A stretch of DNA of 43,039 nt, taken from positions 1 through 43,039 of the IMG/VR virus record IMGVR_UViG_3300043410_000408. The stretch is one strand, 5' to 3'. Below, piece after piece: positions 24,037-30,295 of the stretch; position 1 is the stretch's first letter, and each line of letters opens with the position of its first letter. The notes beneath the pieces were generated by a model. It was not told where the DNA came from, made no database searches, and saw only the letters and a program-made list of their open reading frames with translations. The translations under genes and the position numbers were made by a program. The DNA is from a virus.

Positions 24037-24702
24037 TTACTCCTTTATGCCGTAGGCGGCTTCAATATCGTTGATTACAAGAATAATCCTGTCTTGCACA
24101 GGATAATCTTTACAAATATCTTTAAACGCCCTTCTAGCAATACTTTTCTTTTGCTCATCCGTCAGAGGCTTGCGGGGTTGTGGTGTGGTGTAGAGGGGCG
24201 TCCAGTCCGTTGTAAAAGGTTTTTCACAATATTCAACATCTTCACCAAAGGGTTTTCGCATCCAAGCCACAGGCTTTTGCTTGTCTTGCTTTGGTTGTGT
24301 TGCAAGTTGTGCTTCAAGTTCTTTAATCTTAGCCATGTACTCACGCAAAGATTCTTGAGTAGCTTCTAACAATGACCAATCTTCTGGTTGGAAATGTTTT
24401 GGTTGTGGGCGGGTGTACTTGATGAAATGTTCTGCAAGTTCTCTTGCTCGGTGTTTGTTAATGCCTTCTCGCACAAGGTTTCCGACAATTACATCCATTT
24501 GCAAAGTCACAGACTCTTGTTTCTCATACAAATCTAGACGCTCATTCTCGTCATGCAATGCTTGTAAGGTTTGTTGCTTCTCTGCCTCTGCAATGGCTTG
24601 GCGTAGGGATGTAATGGCTTTAGTGGTTTCGTAATCTGCTTTTACTTGCGTTGACAAATATTCCAACGCTTCAAGCCACTGTTTCATTGTTTCAATAGTC
24701 AT
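24037..24702 (-). CDS. Coiled-coil early protein with PVAW-type C-terminal motif
   Basis: The product is 221 residues from ATG 24702, which has GGAG seven bases upstream; the frame is open to 24726. Residues 1-140 are mostly coiled helices. The segment PVAWMRKPFGEDVEYCEKPF followed by TDWTPLYTTPQPRKPLTDEQ is a motif (PVAW...WxPLYxxP) common in phage early proteins of unknown function. The C-terminal part is a helical region. The start overlaps the preceding gene by 11 bases. Confidence 0.7.
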   Translation of the reverse strand: MTIETMKQWLEALEYLSTQVKADYETTKAITSLRQAIAEAEKQQTLQALHDENERLDLYEKQESVTLQMDVIVGNLVREGINKHRARELAEHFIKYTRPQPKHFQPEDWSLLEATQESLREYMAKIKELEAQLATQPKQDKQKPVAWMRKPFGEDVEYCEKPFTTDWTPLYTTPQPRKPLTDEQKKSIARRAFKDICKDYPVQDRIILVINDIEAAYGIKE

Positions 24703-24904
24703 TTTTATCTCCAAAAGGATCGCCAAAGCTGGACATGACGCCAGTGTCTAGGTTGATTTGTTGGGTTTTGGTTTCCAGAATGGTTTTGTTGTTGTCGCCA
24801 AACCAGAAACTTCCAGCTTTGACAAACGTTTCACCAGTGGATGAGACTTTGAAGTTTTTTGACTCAAGGTAGGTGTTGCCAGAAAAGATGTTGAACTTAA
24901 ACAT
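24692..24904 (-). CDS. Small protein, function unknown
   Basis: The product has 70 residues, beta-rich and Ser/Thr/Phe-containing (MFKFNIFSGNTYLESKNFKV, GETFVKAGSFWFGDN). ATG 24904 overlaps the previous stop and has AGGAG nearby. Not recognised. Confidence 0.65.
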   Translation of the reverse strand: MFKFNIFSGNTYLESKNFKVSSTGETFVKAGSFWFGDNNKTILETKTQQINLDTGVMSSFGDPFGDKNDY

Positions 24905-25088
24905 ATTCCAGCTCCTGTTTCATTTCCACGATCTTGGATGTGAGTTGAGTCAGTGTTTGGCAGTCTGGAATGTCTGCAAACTTGATGATGTGCTCAACAG
25001 CTAAGTTGATTCCCTCTGACAGACCAGCTTGAAATGCCATGATTGCATCCCCGCTGTTTACTGCCTTAATTGCGTCTTTGCGTTCCAT
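24897..25088 (-). CDS. Small helical protein, first gene of the leftward early block
   Basis: The 63-residue protein (MERKDAIKAVNSGDAIMAFQ, then a helix with EHIIKFADIPDCQ) starts at ATG 25088 with AAGGAG six bases upstream. It lies closest to the divergent control region, so it should be the first gene transcribed leftward. Function unknown. Confidence 0.65.
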   Translation of the reverse strand: MERKDAIKAVNSGDAIMAFQAGLSEGINLAVEHIIKFADIPDCQTLTQLTSKIVEMKQELEYV

Positions 25089-25146
25089 CTATTACTCCTT
25101 TGATTGCTGAACGTATGAGGATGTTAATTCAACTTAGGCTATTGTC

Positions 25147-25195
25147 CACAAATAAATATCTATCACGTTTTGATTTGCTATAGATAAATTCAATA
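25147..25195. promoter_or_regulatory. Palindromic operator-like element between divergent early blocks
   Basis: ATCTAT (25158-25163) and ATAGAT (25180-25185) form an inverted repeat within an AT-rich segment starting CACAAAT and ending ATTCAA. A similar block (CACAAAT, TCTATCG, TTGATT, CGATAGA, TTCAA) lies at 33802-33843 in the other control region. A 12-base word (TTGTCGTTTGGT) is also shared, here at 25205-25216. It may be the binding site of the Cro-like protein encoded just to the right. Confidence 0.5.
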
Positions 25196-25223
25196 GACCA
25201 TGTGTTGTCGTTTGGTGTATTAT
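25194..25223 (+). promoter_or_regulatory. Candidate promoter for the rightward early block
   Basis: TAGACC (25194-25199) and TATTAT (25218-25223) lie 18 bases apart, 27 bases before the ATG of the Cro-like gene. The -10 matches the sigma-70 consensus at five of six bases, the -35 at four. The -35 touches the palindromic element, so a bound regulator could block it. Confidence 0.4.
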
Positions 25224-25250
25224 CGCTACGTTGTAAAACGAAAGGAACTT

Positions 25251-25421
25251 ATGAAACTATCTGAATTGCCTAAACATGTCACGTTGTATGAGATTGCCAA
25301 GGTGCTTGATTTGACTGCACCAGCAACATACAAATGGAAAAAGAAAGGTGAAATCCCCAAGCTTCGTGTGTTTGAACTGAAAGAGAAAAAACCAGAGTGG
25401 TTTACCAAGGAGGAAAAATGA
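25251..25421 (+). CDS. Cro/YdaS-like small DNA-binding regulator
   Basis: The 56-residue protein starts at ATG 25251 with AAAGGA upstream; an ATG at 25200 is open but lies in the control region. MKLSELPKHVTLYEIAKVLD, then LTAPATYKWKKKGEIPKLRV, is a helix-turn-helix of the Cro/YdaS kind, in which the second helix carries TAPATYKWKK. It is the first rightward gene and faces the leftward block across a palindromic element, the usual place for a Cro-type switch. No CI-type repressor or integrase is seen. Confidence 0.75.
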   Translation: MKLSELPKHVTLYEIAKVLDLTAPATYKWKKKGEIPKLRVFELKEKKPEWFTKEEK

Positions 25422-25594
25422 AAGATCTTATTGGCTACCCAATCATTGCCATCATTGTTTATCTGGTTTGGTCTTTTTTGAACTGGTCTTGGGATGCTGG
25501 CACATGGTCTTGGGACTCACGATACATGGCTGTAATCGCATGGTTTTTGTTTGGTACGGCTTTGTCTTATCGATTTAAAAATGAGGTGTTTTGA
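25418..25594 (+). CDS. Small membrane protein, two hydrophobic segments (58 residues)
   Basis: ATG 25418 has AAGGAGG upstream and overlaps the regulator's stop. MKDLIGYPIIAIIVYLVWSF then a Trp-rich loop (NWSWDAGTWSWDS) and YMAVIAWFLFGTALSYRF give two probable membrane helices. Coupled to the next gene by TGATG. Function unknown. Confidence 0.7.
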   Translation: MKDLIGYPIIAIIVYLVWSFLNWSWDAGTWSWDSRYMAVIAWFLFGTALSYRFKNEVF

Positions 25595-25785
25595 TGGGCA
25601 AAGGCAGCACACCTCGACCAATCCCTGATCCACAGAAATTTCGTGATAACTGGGATCAAATCTTCGGAAAAAAAGAAATTAAACAAGACATTACAAACAA
25701 TCCAGAAGCAATCGCAAATATGGATTATTCTGAAATTGTTTTAAGAGCTTATGGATTTGAACCCAAAAAAGAGGAAAAGAAATGA
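25594..25785 (+). CDS. Small conserved phage protein (MGKGSTPRP type)
   Basis: The product has 63 residues and begins MGKGSTPRPIPDPQKFRDNW followed by DQIFGKK. I recognise that start from many proteobacterial phages, where no function is known. ATG 25594 overlaps the previous stop. Its own stop overlaps the relic start codon of the MazG-like gene (25782) as ATGA, preserving the arrangement before the HNH insertion. Confidence 0.75.
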   Translation: MGKGSTPRPIPDPQKFRDNWDQIFGKKEIKQDITNNPEAIANMDYSEIVLRAYGFEPKKEEKK

Positions 25786-25811
25786 AGACATTTAACTATC
25801 TGGAAAACTGA
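25782..25811 (+). pseudogene. Relic 5' end of the MazG-like gene, cut off by the HNH insertion
   Basis: ATG 25782 opens nine codons, MKTFNYLEN, then TGA. The intact gene at 26332 begins MKTFTYLENH. Eight of nine residues agree although several codons differ. The relic keeps the ATGA overlap with the upstream gene, as an original start would. The HNH gene lies between the two copies. This is read directly from the sequence; the insertion history is inferred. Confidence 0.8.
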
Positions 25812-25852
25812 TGATCCCATAGGTTATAATATTTTAATTTATGGGGAACACA

Positions 25853-26335
25853 ATGTTGAATCACGAACAAGTTAAAGAGTTGTTTGATTATCAAAACGGG
25901 AATCTTGTATGGAAAAAACAATTGTCTCCAAGAGGCAAAGTTGGATCCATTGCTGGTTACAAACAAAAAAGCGGTTACATCTTGGTTGGTGTTTTGGGTT
26001 GTCAATTGCTTGCTCATCGTCTTGTATGGTTGTTTTTCAACAAAGAATGTCCAGTTTCTATAGATCACATTGATGGAGATAAATCAAATAACAAGATTGA
26101 AAATCTTAGACCTTGTACAGCCATCCAAAATGGATACAACAGAAAAATCAGTGCTAACAATAAAAGTGGATTTAAAAATGTTGTTTGGCATAAAAGAGAC
26201 AAACTTTGGCAAGCCTCAATTACTGCTAACAAAAAATTGATCCATATTGGATTGTTTAAAGAAGCGGAAGAAGCAGCAAAAGCTGTTGAATCCTATCGAA
26301 AAAACCTTCACAAAGAATTTGCGAGGAAAGAATGA
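25853..26335 (+). CDS. HNH homing-type endonuclease with AP2-like domain
   Basis: From ATG 25853 (GGGA six bases upstream; ATG 25841 is also in frame) the protein has 160 residues. HNH motifs: HRLVWLFFNKECP from residue 55, IDHIDGD from 70, KIENLR from 81. The C-terminal SGFKNVVWHKRDKLWQASIT and HIGLFKEAEEAAKAVE fit an AP2-type domain. It resembles the enzyme at 18024-18488. Its stop overlaps the ATG of the MazG-like gene as ATGA, so the insertion carried a new start for that gene and kept translational coupling. Confidence 0.9.
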   Translation: MLNHEQVKELFDYQNGNLVWKKQLSPRGKVGSIAGYKQKSGYILVGVLGCQLLAHRLVWLFFNKECPVSIDHIDGDKSNNKIENLRPCTAIQNGYNRKISANNKSGFKNVVWHKRDKLWQASITANKKLIHIGLFKEAEEAAKAVESYRKNLHKEFARKE

Positions 26336-26640
26336 AAACATTCACTTATTTAGAAAATCACGTTGAAATCTGGGGCTATGCACGTGGCATTGTCCAGAAT
26401 GGAACACCTCTAGGACAGGCTAAAAAGACCCTAGAAGAGACAAACGAGTTGATCGCAGCTATTGCTATTGACAACAAAGACGAGATCGTTGACGCCATTG
26501 GAGATATTGTCGTCACGTTGATTATGCAGTGCGCTATTCAGAAGGTTACTTTGACCGAATGTTTAGAACATGCATACAACCAGATCAAGGATCGCAAAGG
26601 CTATTTAAACGCTGAAGGCATCTTTGTAAAGGAGTCGTGA
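26332..26640 (+). CDS. MazG-like nucleotide pyrophosphohydrolase
   Basis: The 102-residue protein shows the all-alpha NTP pyrophosphatase pattern: ETNE around residues 36-39, DEIVDAIGD at 50-58 and further helices (VVTLIMQCAIQ), giving the E..E and E..D..D metal ligands. These enzymes hydrolyse NTPs or dNTPs, and phage forms are proposed to lower alarmone or aberrant nucleotide levels. Its start has been re-created after the HNH insertion, and the N-terminal nine residues appear again as a relic at 25782. Confidence 0.8.
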   Translation: MKTFTYLENHVEIWGYARGIVQNGTPLGQAKKTLEETNELIAAIAIDNKDEIVDAIGDIVVTLIMQCAIQKVTLTECLEHAYNQIKDRKGYLNAEGIFVKES

Positions 26641-26852
26641 TGTCAGCATTGTCCAAACAAGTGGCTGGCGACCATTACAAAGACAAAAAGATTCAACCCA
26701 TTGAATACATTCATGCCAACGGCCTTGGTTTTTGCGAAGGCAATGTGGTCAAGTATGTGACTAGATGGCGTGAAAAAGCTGGCATTGCTGACTTAGAAAA
26801 AGCAAAGCATTACATTGAATTGTTGATTGAATTGGAGCAAAAAAATGATTAA
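26640..26852 (+). CDS. DUF3310-type protein
   Basis: The protein has 70 residues. It reads VAGDHYKDKKIQPIEYIHAN, then GLGFCEGNVVKYVTRWREK, then a helix ending KAKHYIELLIEL, the pattern of the family known as DUF3310 (GGDHY...QP.E.I..N.L.F..GN..KY..R...K). Some members are fused to nucleotide-metabolism proteins, but the biochemical role is unsettled. ATG 26640 overlaps the previous stop as TGATG. Confidence 0.85.
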   Translation: MSALSKQVAGDHYKDKKIQPIEYIHANGLGFCEGNVVKYVTRWREKAGIADLEKAKHYIELLIELEQKND

Positions 26853-27024
26853 TTTTAAATTTCGTCAAGTTGGAACCGCTTTTGTTCAAGTTGATTTAGA
26901 AGTTGACAACACAAAAATTGATTTAAATTTGTTTACTTTCAAACAATTAGCTGATTTGAAGTATGAACTTGAGTCAATTATTGATGACATTAATAAATAT
27001 TTACCGGAGCAAAAAAATGGCTGA
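26845..27024 (+). CDS. Small protein, function unknown (59 residues)
   Basis: ATG 26845 follows GGAGCAAAAA and overlaps the previous gene by eight bases. The product starts as beta strands (MINFKFRQVGTAFVQVDLEV) and ends as a helix (DLKYELESIIDDINKYL). Not recognised. Confidence 0.7.
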   Translation: MINFKFRQVGTAFVQVDLEVDNTKIDLNLFTFKQLADLKYELESIIDDINKYLPEQKNG

Positions 27025-27175
27025 AGTAAACATCATCCTGACAGACAAAGAAGACGGGACATTGGGCGTGCGAATCATCTCTGACCAACAAGAAGGTCAA
27101 GCGTTGACAGTAGCAATGATGTTCATGGAATGGTTGAAGGAAATTCAGAAACCAAAAATTATTGGAGCAAAGTAA
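27017..27175 (+). CDS. Small protein, function unknown (52 residues)
   Basis: ATG 27017 follows GGAGCAAAAA, the same spacing as the gene before. MAEVNIILTDKEDGTLGVRI then ISDQQEGQALTVAMMFMEWL suggests a short sheet plus helix. Its TAA overlaps the next ATG (TAATG). Not recognised. Confidence 0.7.
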   Translation: MAEVNIILTDKEDGTLGVRIISDQQEGQALTVAMMFMEWLKEIQKPKIIGAK

Positions 27176-27546
27176 TGACATTTGAAGACTTTTGGGCTGA
27201 ATGGCCTAAATCTGTTCGCAAGGGTGGAAAGTCTGCTTGCAAAGCAAAGTGGGAAAAGCTCAAGCTTGACACTGACGTGGAGACAATAATTGCCCATGTG
27301 AAATACATGAAGACTACTGACGCTTGGAAAAAGTCCGATGGGGCTTTTATCCCTGCTCCATTGGTCTACATCAACCAGATGCGTTGGGATGGTGCTGAAG
27401 TGCCTGAAGTGACTGTGAATGTCTCTATCAATTTCAAAGATCCTGCATTGGAGAAGATTGAAAAAGACAATGAAAAAGCAGCCCCGATGCCTGAGAATGT
27501 CCGACAAAAACTGAGGGACTTGACAAAAGCCCTTAAGTCGGCATAA
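27175..27546 (+). CDS. Replication protein-like C-terminal domain protein
   Basis: The product is 123 residues from ATG 27175. MTFEDFWAEWPKSVRKGGKS, then KAKWEKLKLD, AHVKYMKTTDAWKKSDGAFI and PAPLVYINQMRWDGAEV, matches a domain found at the C-terminus of phage replication initiator/helicase-loader proteins (FeeFW..yPkk..k..A...w.kl...ipnP..wL...rW). Here it stands alone without an N-terminal DNA-binding domain. It may load or recruit a host helicase. It is the last gene before the structured RNA element. Confidence 0.65.
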   Translation: MTFEDFWAEWPKSVRKGGKSACKAKWEKLKLDTDVETIIAHVKYMKTTDAWKKSDGAFIPAPLVYINQMRWDGAEVPEVTVNVSINFKDPALEKIEKDNEKAAPMPENVRQKLRDLTKALKSA

Positions 27547-27560
27547 TCCAAACCGTTGTC

Positions 27561-27655
27561 GTAGTGGACAGCAAGTTGAAGCCGCTTACTCATGCATCTG
27601 TCCCCTTAAAAAAGGGATCCACTACCGGATGCAGTAGTAAGTGGCTTTTTTGTTT
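27561..27655 (+). ncRNA. Pseudoknotted RNA / terminator candidate
   Basis: Three helices can be drawn. P1 pairs 27561-27568 with 27618-27625 (eight perfect pairs). P2 pairs 27579-27590 with 27636-27647 (12 pairs, one G-U) and continues as 27593-27598 with 27628-27633 (six pairs). P3 is a five-pair hairpin, 27603-27607 with 27612-27616. P1 and P2 interleave, so together they form an H-type pseudoknot. A run of T follows at 27646-27651. P2 plus the T-run is a strong terminator. A competing helix, GGACAG 27566-27571 with CTGTCC 27598-27603, is also possible. The pairing is read by eye; function is unknown. Confidence 0.65.
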
Positions 27656-27688
27656 TCCATTACGGCAATCCTCAGAGCGGGTTAGCTA

Positions 27689-27991
27689 ATGGTCCATGTC
27701 GGGGATGCACTCAAAGAACCGATGCGCTTACTGACAAGCCAGCGCGTGAACTTGCTAGAGGTATCACAGGAACAAGGCAAATTGGGTGATGGTCGATTAG
27801 CTGACGTAAACAGCGCCTTGGAAATTGAATCTAGACCTTATGGGTGGAGTAGTCTTAAACAAGATGGCTCAAGTTGGTGGGTATCACCTTCTTGGCTTGT
27901 CCTATGGGTAAATGAAAATGAACAAAAAAACTGCAATGAAATTGTTAGACAAAGCTCGAATGGATCACCTTATTCCGGTAAGATTGATTAA
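27689..27991 (+). CDS. Doubtful ORF after the RNA element
   Basis: The open frame has 100 codons from ATG 27689 with no good ribosome site. The first 75 residues (MVHVGDALKEPMRLLTSQRV...) do not resemble known proteins, although SLKQDGSSWWVSPSWLVLWV reads protein-like. The 3' part overlaps a better candidate at 27912 in another frame. Bases 27656-27911 otherwise hold nothing I can name; they could instead be a leader or an origin region. Confidence 0.25.
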   Translation: MVHVGDALKEPMRLLTSQRVNLLEVSQEQGKLGDGRLADVNSALEIESRPYGWSSLKQDGSSWWVSPSWLVLWVNENEQKNCNEIVRQSSNGSPYSGKID

Positions 27992-28124
27992 CGAAGCTCT
28001 AATAGCAACAGGAGACATTGATGTTCGACGACTTGATCCAGAGATTGACCGATCACTACGCCAGAATGGCAATGAATCCTGCTACCGTAGAACACGCTCG
28101 TTATATGGTCAGACAACATCGTGA
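27912..28124 (+). CDS. Small basic protein, function unknown
   Basis: The product is 70 residues (or 68 from ATG 27918). MNKKTAMKLLDKARMDHLIP then VRLINEALIATGDID is a convincing helical protein. The last 35 residues overlap the next gene in another frame and look like an untypical tail. No strong ribosome site is visible. The gene may be real with a 3' end that has drifted. Confidence 0.45.
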   Translation: MKMNKKTAMKLLDKARMDHLIPVRLINEALIATGDIDVRRLDPEIDRSLRQNGNESCYRRTRSLYGQTTS

Positions 28125-28233
28125 TGAGCCAACAGGCATGTTTAAAGACCTGCCAAACCTTGTAAAGCAACGCATAGAGGAATTTAAAAATGAGAAAGAA
28201 AAGCAAGTACAAACCCAAGCCGATCCGAGTTGA
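28021..28233 (+). CDS. Small helical protein, function unknown
   Basis: The product is 70 residues from ATG 28021, with AGGAG seven bases upstream. MFDDLIQRLTDHYARMAMNP, then TVEHARYMVRQHRDEPTGMF and a charged helical tail. It overlaps the genes on both sides, by 104 and 44 bases in other frames. Not recognised. Confidence 0.7.
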   Translation: MFDDLIQRLTDHYARMAMNPATVEHARYMVRQHRDEPTGMFKDLPNLVKQRIEEFKNEKEKQVQTQADPS

Positions 28234-28684
28234 TACCCTAGCTTACGTAAAGTCTGGAATGCTCAAAGTCAGCCAAGTACCCAATGCAGGGGTCAACCTA
28301 CTTTTACGCAACCACGAGTCTTTTGACGAGATTCTCAAAGGTGAGCCAACCAAATTCCACGTTGACGATCTTGTTCAATCCCTGAATATCACCGAGATCC
28401 TTGCAAGAGACTTCAAGATTGGTCATGATTGGCTACCTGAAATCTTTGATGCCCAAGATGCCTTGTACCGCATGGCACAGCGTGGAATTAGTGGAAAAAG
28501 TTTTAGGTTTACTGGCGAAGAAATCAAGTTAATTCAAGTAGCATTGGCAGTTCATGATGAACAGCTCAAAGTTTGTGATGTTCGCACAATGGAGAAAGCA
28601 TTGGATATGTTATTGACTGCCTACCAAAACAAGCAAGCACGAGTGATTGTGCCTTTGCAAGCTGCTAACGAGGAGAAAGCATGA
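28190..28684 (+). CDS. Conserved phage protein of unknown function
   Basis: The 164-residue protein starts MRKKSKYKPKPIRVDTLAYV and continues RNHESFDEILKGEPTK, VDDLVQSLNITEILARDFKI, DALYRMAQRGISGKSFRFTG and LAVHDEQLKVCDVRTMEKAL. I recognise this overall pattern (RkkSKYrPK.., rnh.am..l..G, D...L..a.n...ala, f.ftg.El..i..a...hd.ql) from many proteobacterial phages, without a known role. It often lies near recombination and junction-resolving genes, as here. ATG 28190 follows AGAGGA. Confidence 0.75.
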   Translation: MRKKSKYKPKPIRVDTLAYVKSGMLKVSQVPNAGVNLLLRNHESFDEILKGEPTKFHVDDLVQSLNITEILARDFKIGHDWLPEIFDAQDALYRMAQRGISGKSFRFTGEEIKLIQVALAVHDEQLKVCDVRTMEKALDMLLTAYQNKQARVIVPLQAANEEKA

Positions 28685-28899
28685 CACAAGATGAAATCAT
28701 TGAGATGGCTAGACAGGCTGGTTGCCCAATGGCAGACATGATGCCGATGTATTTCACAGACAAACAATTATTGTCAATGCTTGAAGCCTTTGCTAAATTG
28801 GTAGCAGAAAAAAAACGGGAAAAAATTTTAGCCGTTCTCAGACGCAAACCCGACCAGCAGATTTACAAAGTTTTAGATGAAATAAGGAGCATGAAATGA
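28681..28899 (+). CDS. First of three tandem paralogues, function unknown
   Basis: The product has 72 residues and begins MTQDEIIEMARQAGCPMADM. It overlaps the previous stop as ATGA and the next start by four bases. The first 20 residues recur at the start of the next two genes. A helical, charged C-terminus (EAFAKLVAEKKREKILAVLR) follows. It is shorter than its sisters and lacks the EREACAK segment. Confidence 0.75.
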   Translation: MTQDEIIEMARQAGCPMADMMPMYFTDKQLLSMLEAFAKLVAEKKREKILAVLRRKPDQQIYKVLDEIRSMK

Positions 28900-29195
28900 C
28901 ACAAGAAATCATTGAGATGGCTAGACAGGCTGGAATGGCTTACGAAGAAAAATTAGAGGTCTATGTTGCAAACATTGACGACCTTCAGGACTTTGCCAAA
29001 CTGGTAGAAGACGCAGCATTCAAAAGATGGGCAGCGCAAACCAAGCTGGCTGTTGAGGTCGAACGTGAGGCGTGTGCAAAACTAGTTGAAGATTCTTGGA
29101 TGGCTTTTGCTCAAAGAAGCAGTCGCTTGGACATTACGCCATTTCCTGAATTAAAGTATGTTGCCAAGGTAATCCGAGCAAGGAGACAAGAATGA
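28896..29195 (+). CDS. Second of three tandem paralogues, function unknown
   Basis: The product has 99 residues: MTQEIIEMARQAGMAYEEKL, a helix with DLQDFAKLVED, then VEREACAKLVEDSWMAFAQR, and an end VAKVIRARRQE. The EREACAK...IRARxQE pattern is common in small phage proteins. The 3' end and following bases recur after the third copy. ATGA-type overlaps join all three. Confidence 0.75.
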   Translation: MTQEIIEMARQAGMAYEEKLEVYVANIDDLQDFAKLVEDAAFKRWAAQTKLAVEVEREACAKLVEDSWMAFAQRSSRLDITPFPELKYVAKVIRARRQE

Positions 29196-29437
29196 CACAA
29201 GATGAAATCATTGAATTGGCTAGACACGCAGACCGCGAATGGGACTGCGATAGAGATATGTTTGAATGGCTTGAGACTTTTGCACAACAAGTAGCAGAAC
29301 GTGAGCGTGAGGCGTGTGCAAAAACCGTTGCAGGTTTGAAAGATAAATCCGGCGTAAATGAAGATGGTAATGCTTGGCTCACTCGCGTCACAAAAAGCGA
29401 CTGCGTTCAAGCAATCCGAGCAAGGGGACAAGAATGA
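29192..29437 (+). CDS. Third of three tandem paralogues, function unknown
   Basis: The product has 81 residues: MTQDEIIELARHADREWDCD, then RDMFEWLETFAQQVAERERE, ACAKTVAGLKDKSGVNEDGN and a C-terminal QAIRARGQE. It matches the second copy at both ends, with a shorter middle. It overlaps RusA by four bases (ATGA). Confidence 0.75.
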   Translation: MTQDEIIELARHADREWDCDRDMFEWLETFAQQVAEREREACAKTVAGLKDKSGVNEDGNAWLTRVTKSDCVQAIRARGQE

Positions 29438-29856
29438 AAAAGATCGAATTCTTTGTGGAAGGAGATCCAAAAGGAAAAGGACGTCCTAGATTCCGTCGGG
29501 CTGGTAACTTTGTCCAAACTTACACAGATGCCAAAACCAAATCCTATGAGCAAAAAATCAGTGAAGCCGCCAAAATTGCCATGAATGGATTAGAGCCATT
29601 TAAACAGCCTTTATGGATGACTTTGAGGATTTACATGCCTGTGCCTAAGTCGTACTCAAAAAAGCGCTCTGAGGCCTGTTTAAACGGGTTTGAGTATCCA
29701 ACAAAAAAGCCAGACATTGATAACATTGCCAAAGCGTTTCTGGATGCCATGAATGGGATTGCCTACATGGATGACATTCAGGTGGTTATGTTGACAGCGT
29801 ACAAATCCTATGCATCAATAGCAGGGGTCGAGGTTGAATGCTGTGAGTACCTTTGA
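29434..29856 (+). CDS. rusA: RusA-type Holliday junction resolvase
   Basis: The product is 140 residues from ATG 29434 (the frame is open to 29374). It shows EGDPKGKGRPRFRRAG near the start, KKPDIDNIAKAFLDAMNG at 91-108, and YMDDIQVV at 111-118. Asp94, Asp96, Asp113 and Asp114 supply the acidic metal site of the RusA family. The enzyme cuts four-way junctions made during recombination-dependent replication, which fits with Erf and the SSB-like protein on the other side of the control region. Confidence 0.9.
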   Translation: MKKIEFFVEGDPKGKGRPRFRRAGNFVQTYTDAKTKSYEQKISEAAKIAMNGLEPFKQPLWMTLRIYMPVPKSYSKKRSEACLNGFEYPTKKPDIDNIAKAFLDAMNGIAYMDDIQVVMLTAYKSYASIAGVEVECCEYL

Positions 29857-30127
29857 GAGCCCATTTAACTATCCAGAGGAAGAGCCAGAATGGTTGGCTG
29901 CCAAACGGTTAGAAAAGCAAAGAGAAAAACGGGCTGAAAAGCTTGGTCGTGAGATAGGCACATGGGGTGGCAAACGTAAGGGAGCTGGCAGAAAACCTTG
30001 GAAAGAAAAGCCATCAGGTGATACAGTGGTCGTAAAGTTAAATAACATACAACGACTGAGCTTGATGGAGATGGGAAATGGCGATGTTGCCAAAGGAATT
30101 GAAGAGCTGATCAACCAGTATTTGTGA
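29843..30127 (+). CDS. Small basic protein, possible RHH-type regulator
   Basis: The product is 94 residues from GTG 29843 (GAGG upstream; TTG 29834 is an alternative). It reads SPFNYPEEEPEWLAAKRLEK, a basic helix, then GTWGGKRKGAGRKPWKEKPS, a motif frequent in phage proteins, and VVVKLNNIQRLSLMEMGNGD followed by a helix. The end has the strand-helix-helix rhythm of ribbon-helix-helix proteins. It starts inside rusA by 14 bases. A DNA-binding role is plausible. Confidence 0.65.
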   Translation: MSTFESPFNYPEEEPEWLAAKRLEKQREKRAEKLGREIGTWGGKRKGAGRKPWKEKPSGDTVVVKLNNIQRLSLMEMGNGDVAKGIEELINQYL

Positions 30128-30294
30128 TGAAAAAAGAATTTATAAGGCTTCTGCAAGACGGAGAAGTAAAACAAACAAAACCCTTTAAAGATCTTGACTG
30201 GCAAACAAAAGTGGATTTGTTAAAAGAATGGCGGTATGAGCTTGATCGCATGTACCAAACTTTAATAGTGGCACGTAACGCAAAGGAGAATTGA
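30127..30294 (+). CDS. Small helical protein, function unknown (55 residues)
   Basis: ATG 30127 overlaps the previous TGA. MKKEFIRLLQDGEVKQTKPF then KDLDWQTKVDLLKEWRYELD and a short tail ending ARNAKEN. Charged, helical, no membrane segment. It sits tightly between two good genes and its stop is followed one base later by the next ATG. Not recognised. Confidence 0.65.
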   Translation: MKKEFIRLLQDGEVKQTKPFKDLDWQTKVDLLKEWRYELDRMYQTLIVARNAKEN

Positions 30295-30295
30295 A

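Noticed and set aside
25251-25421. Evidence for a temperate lifestyle from the Cro-like gene
   Set aside because: No integrase, excisionase, attachment site or CI-type repressor was found, so lysogeny is not supported.
27656-27911. tRNA or origin iterons after the RNA element
   Set aside because: No cloverleaf could be drawn and no repeated iteron of more than eight bases is seen.
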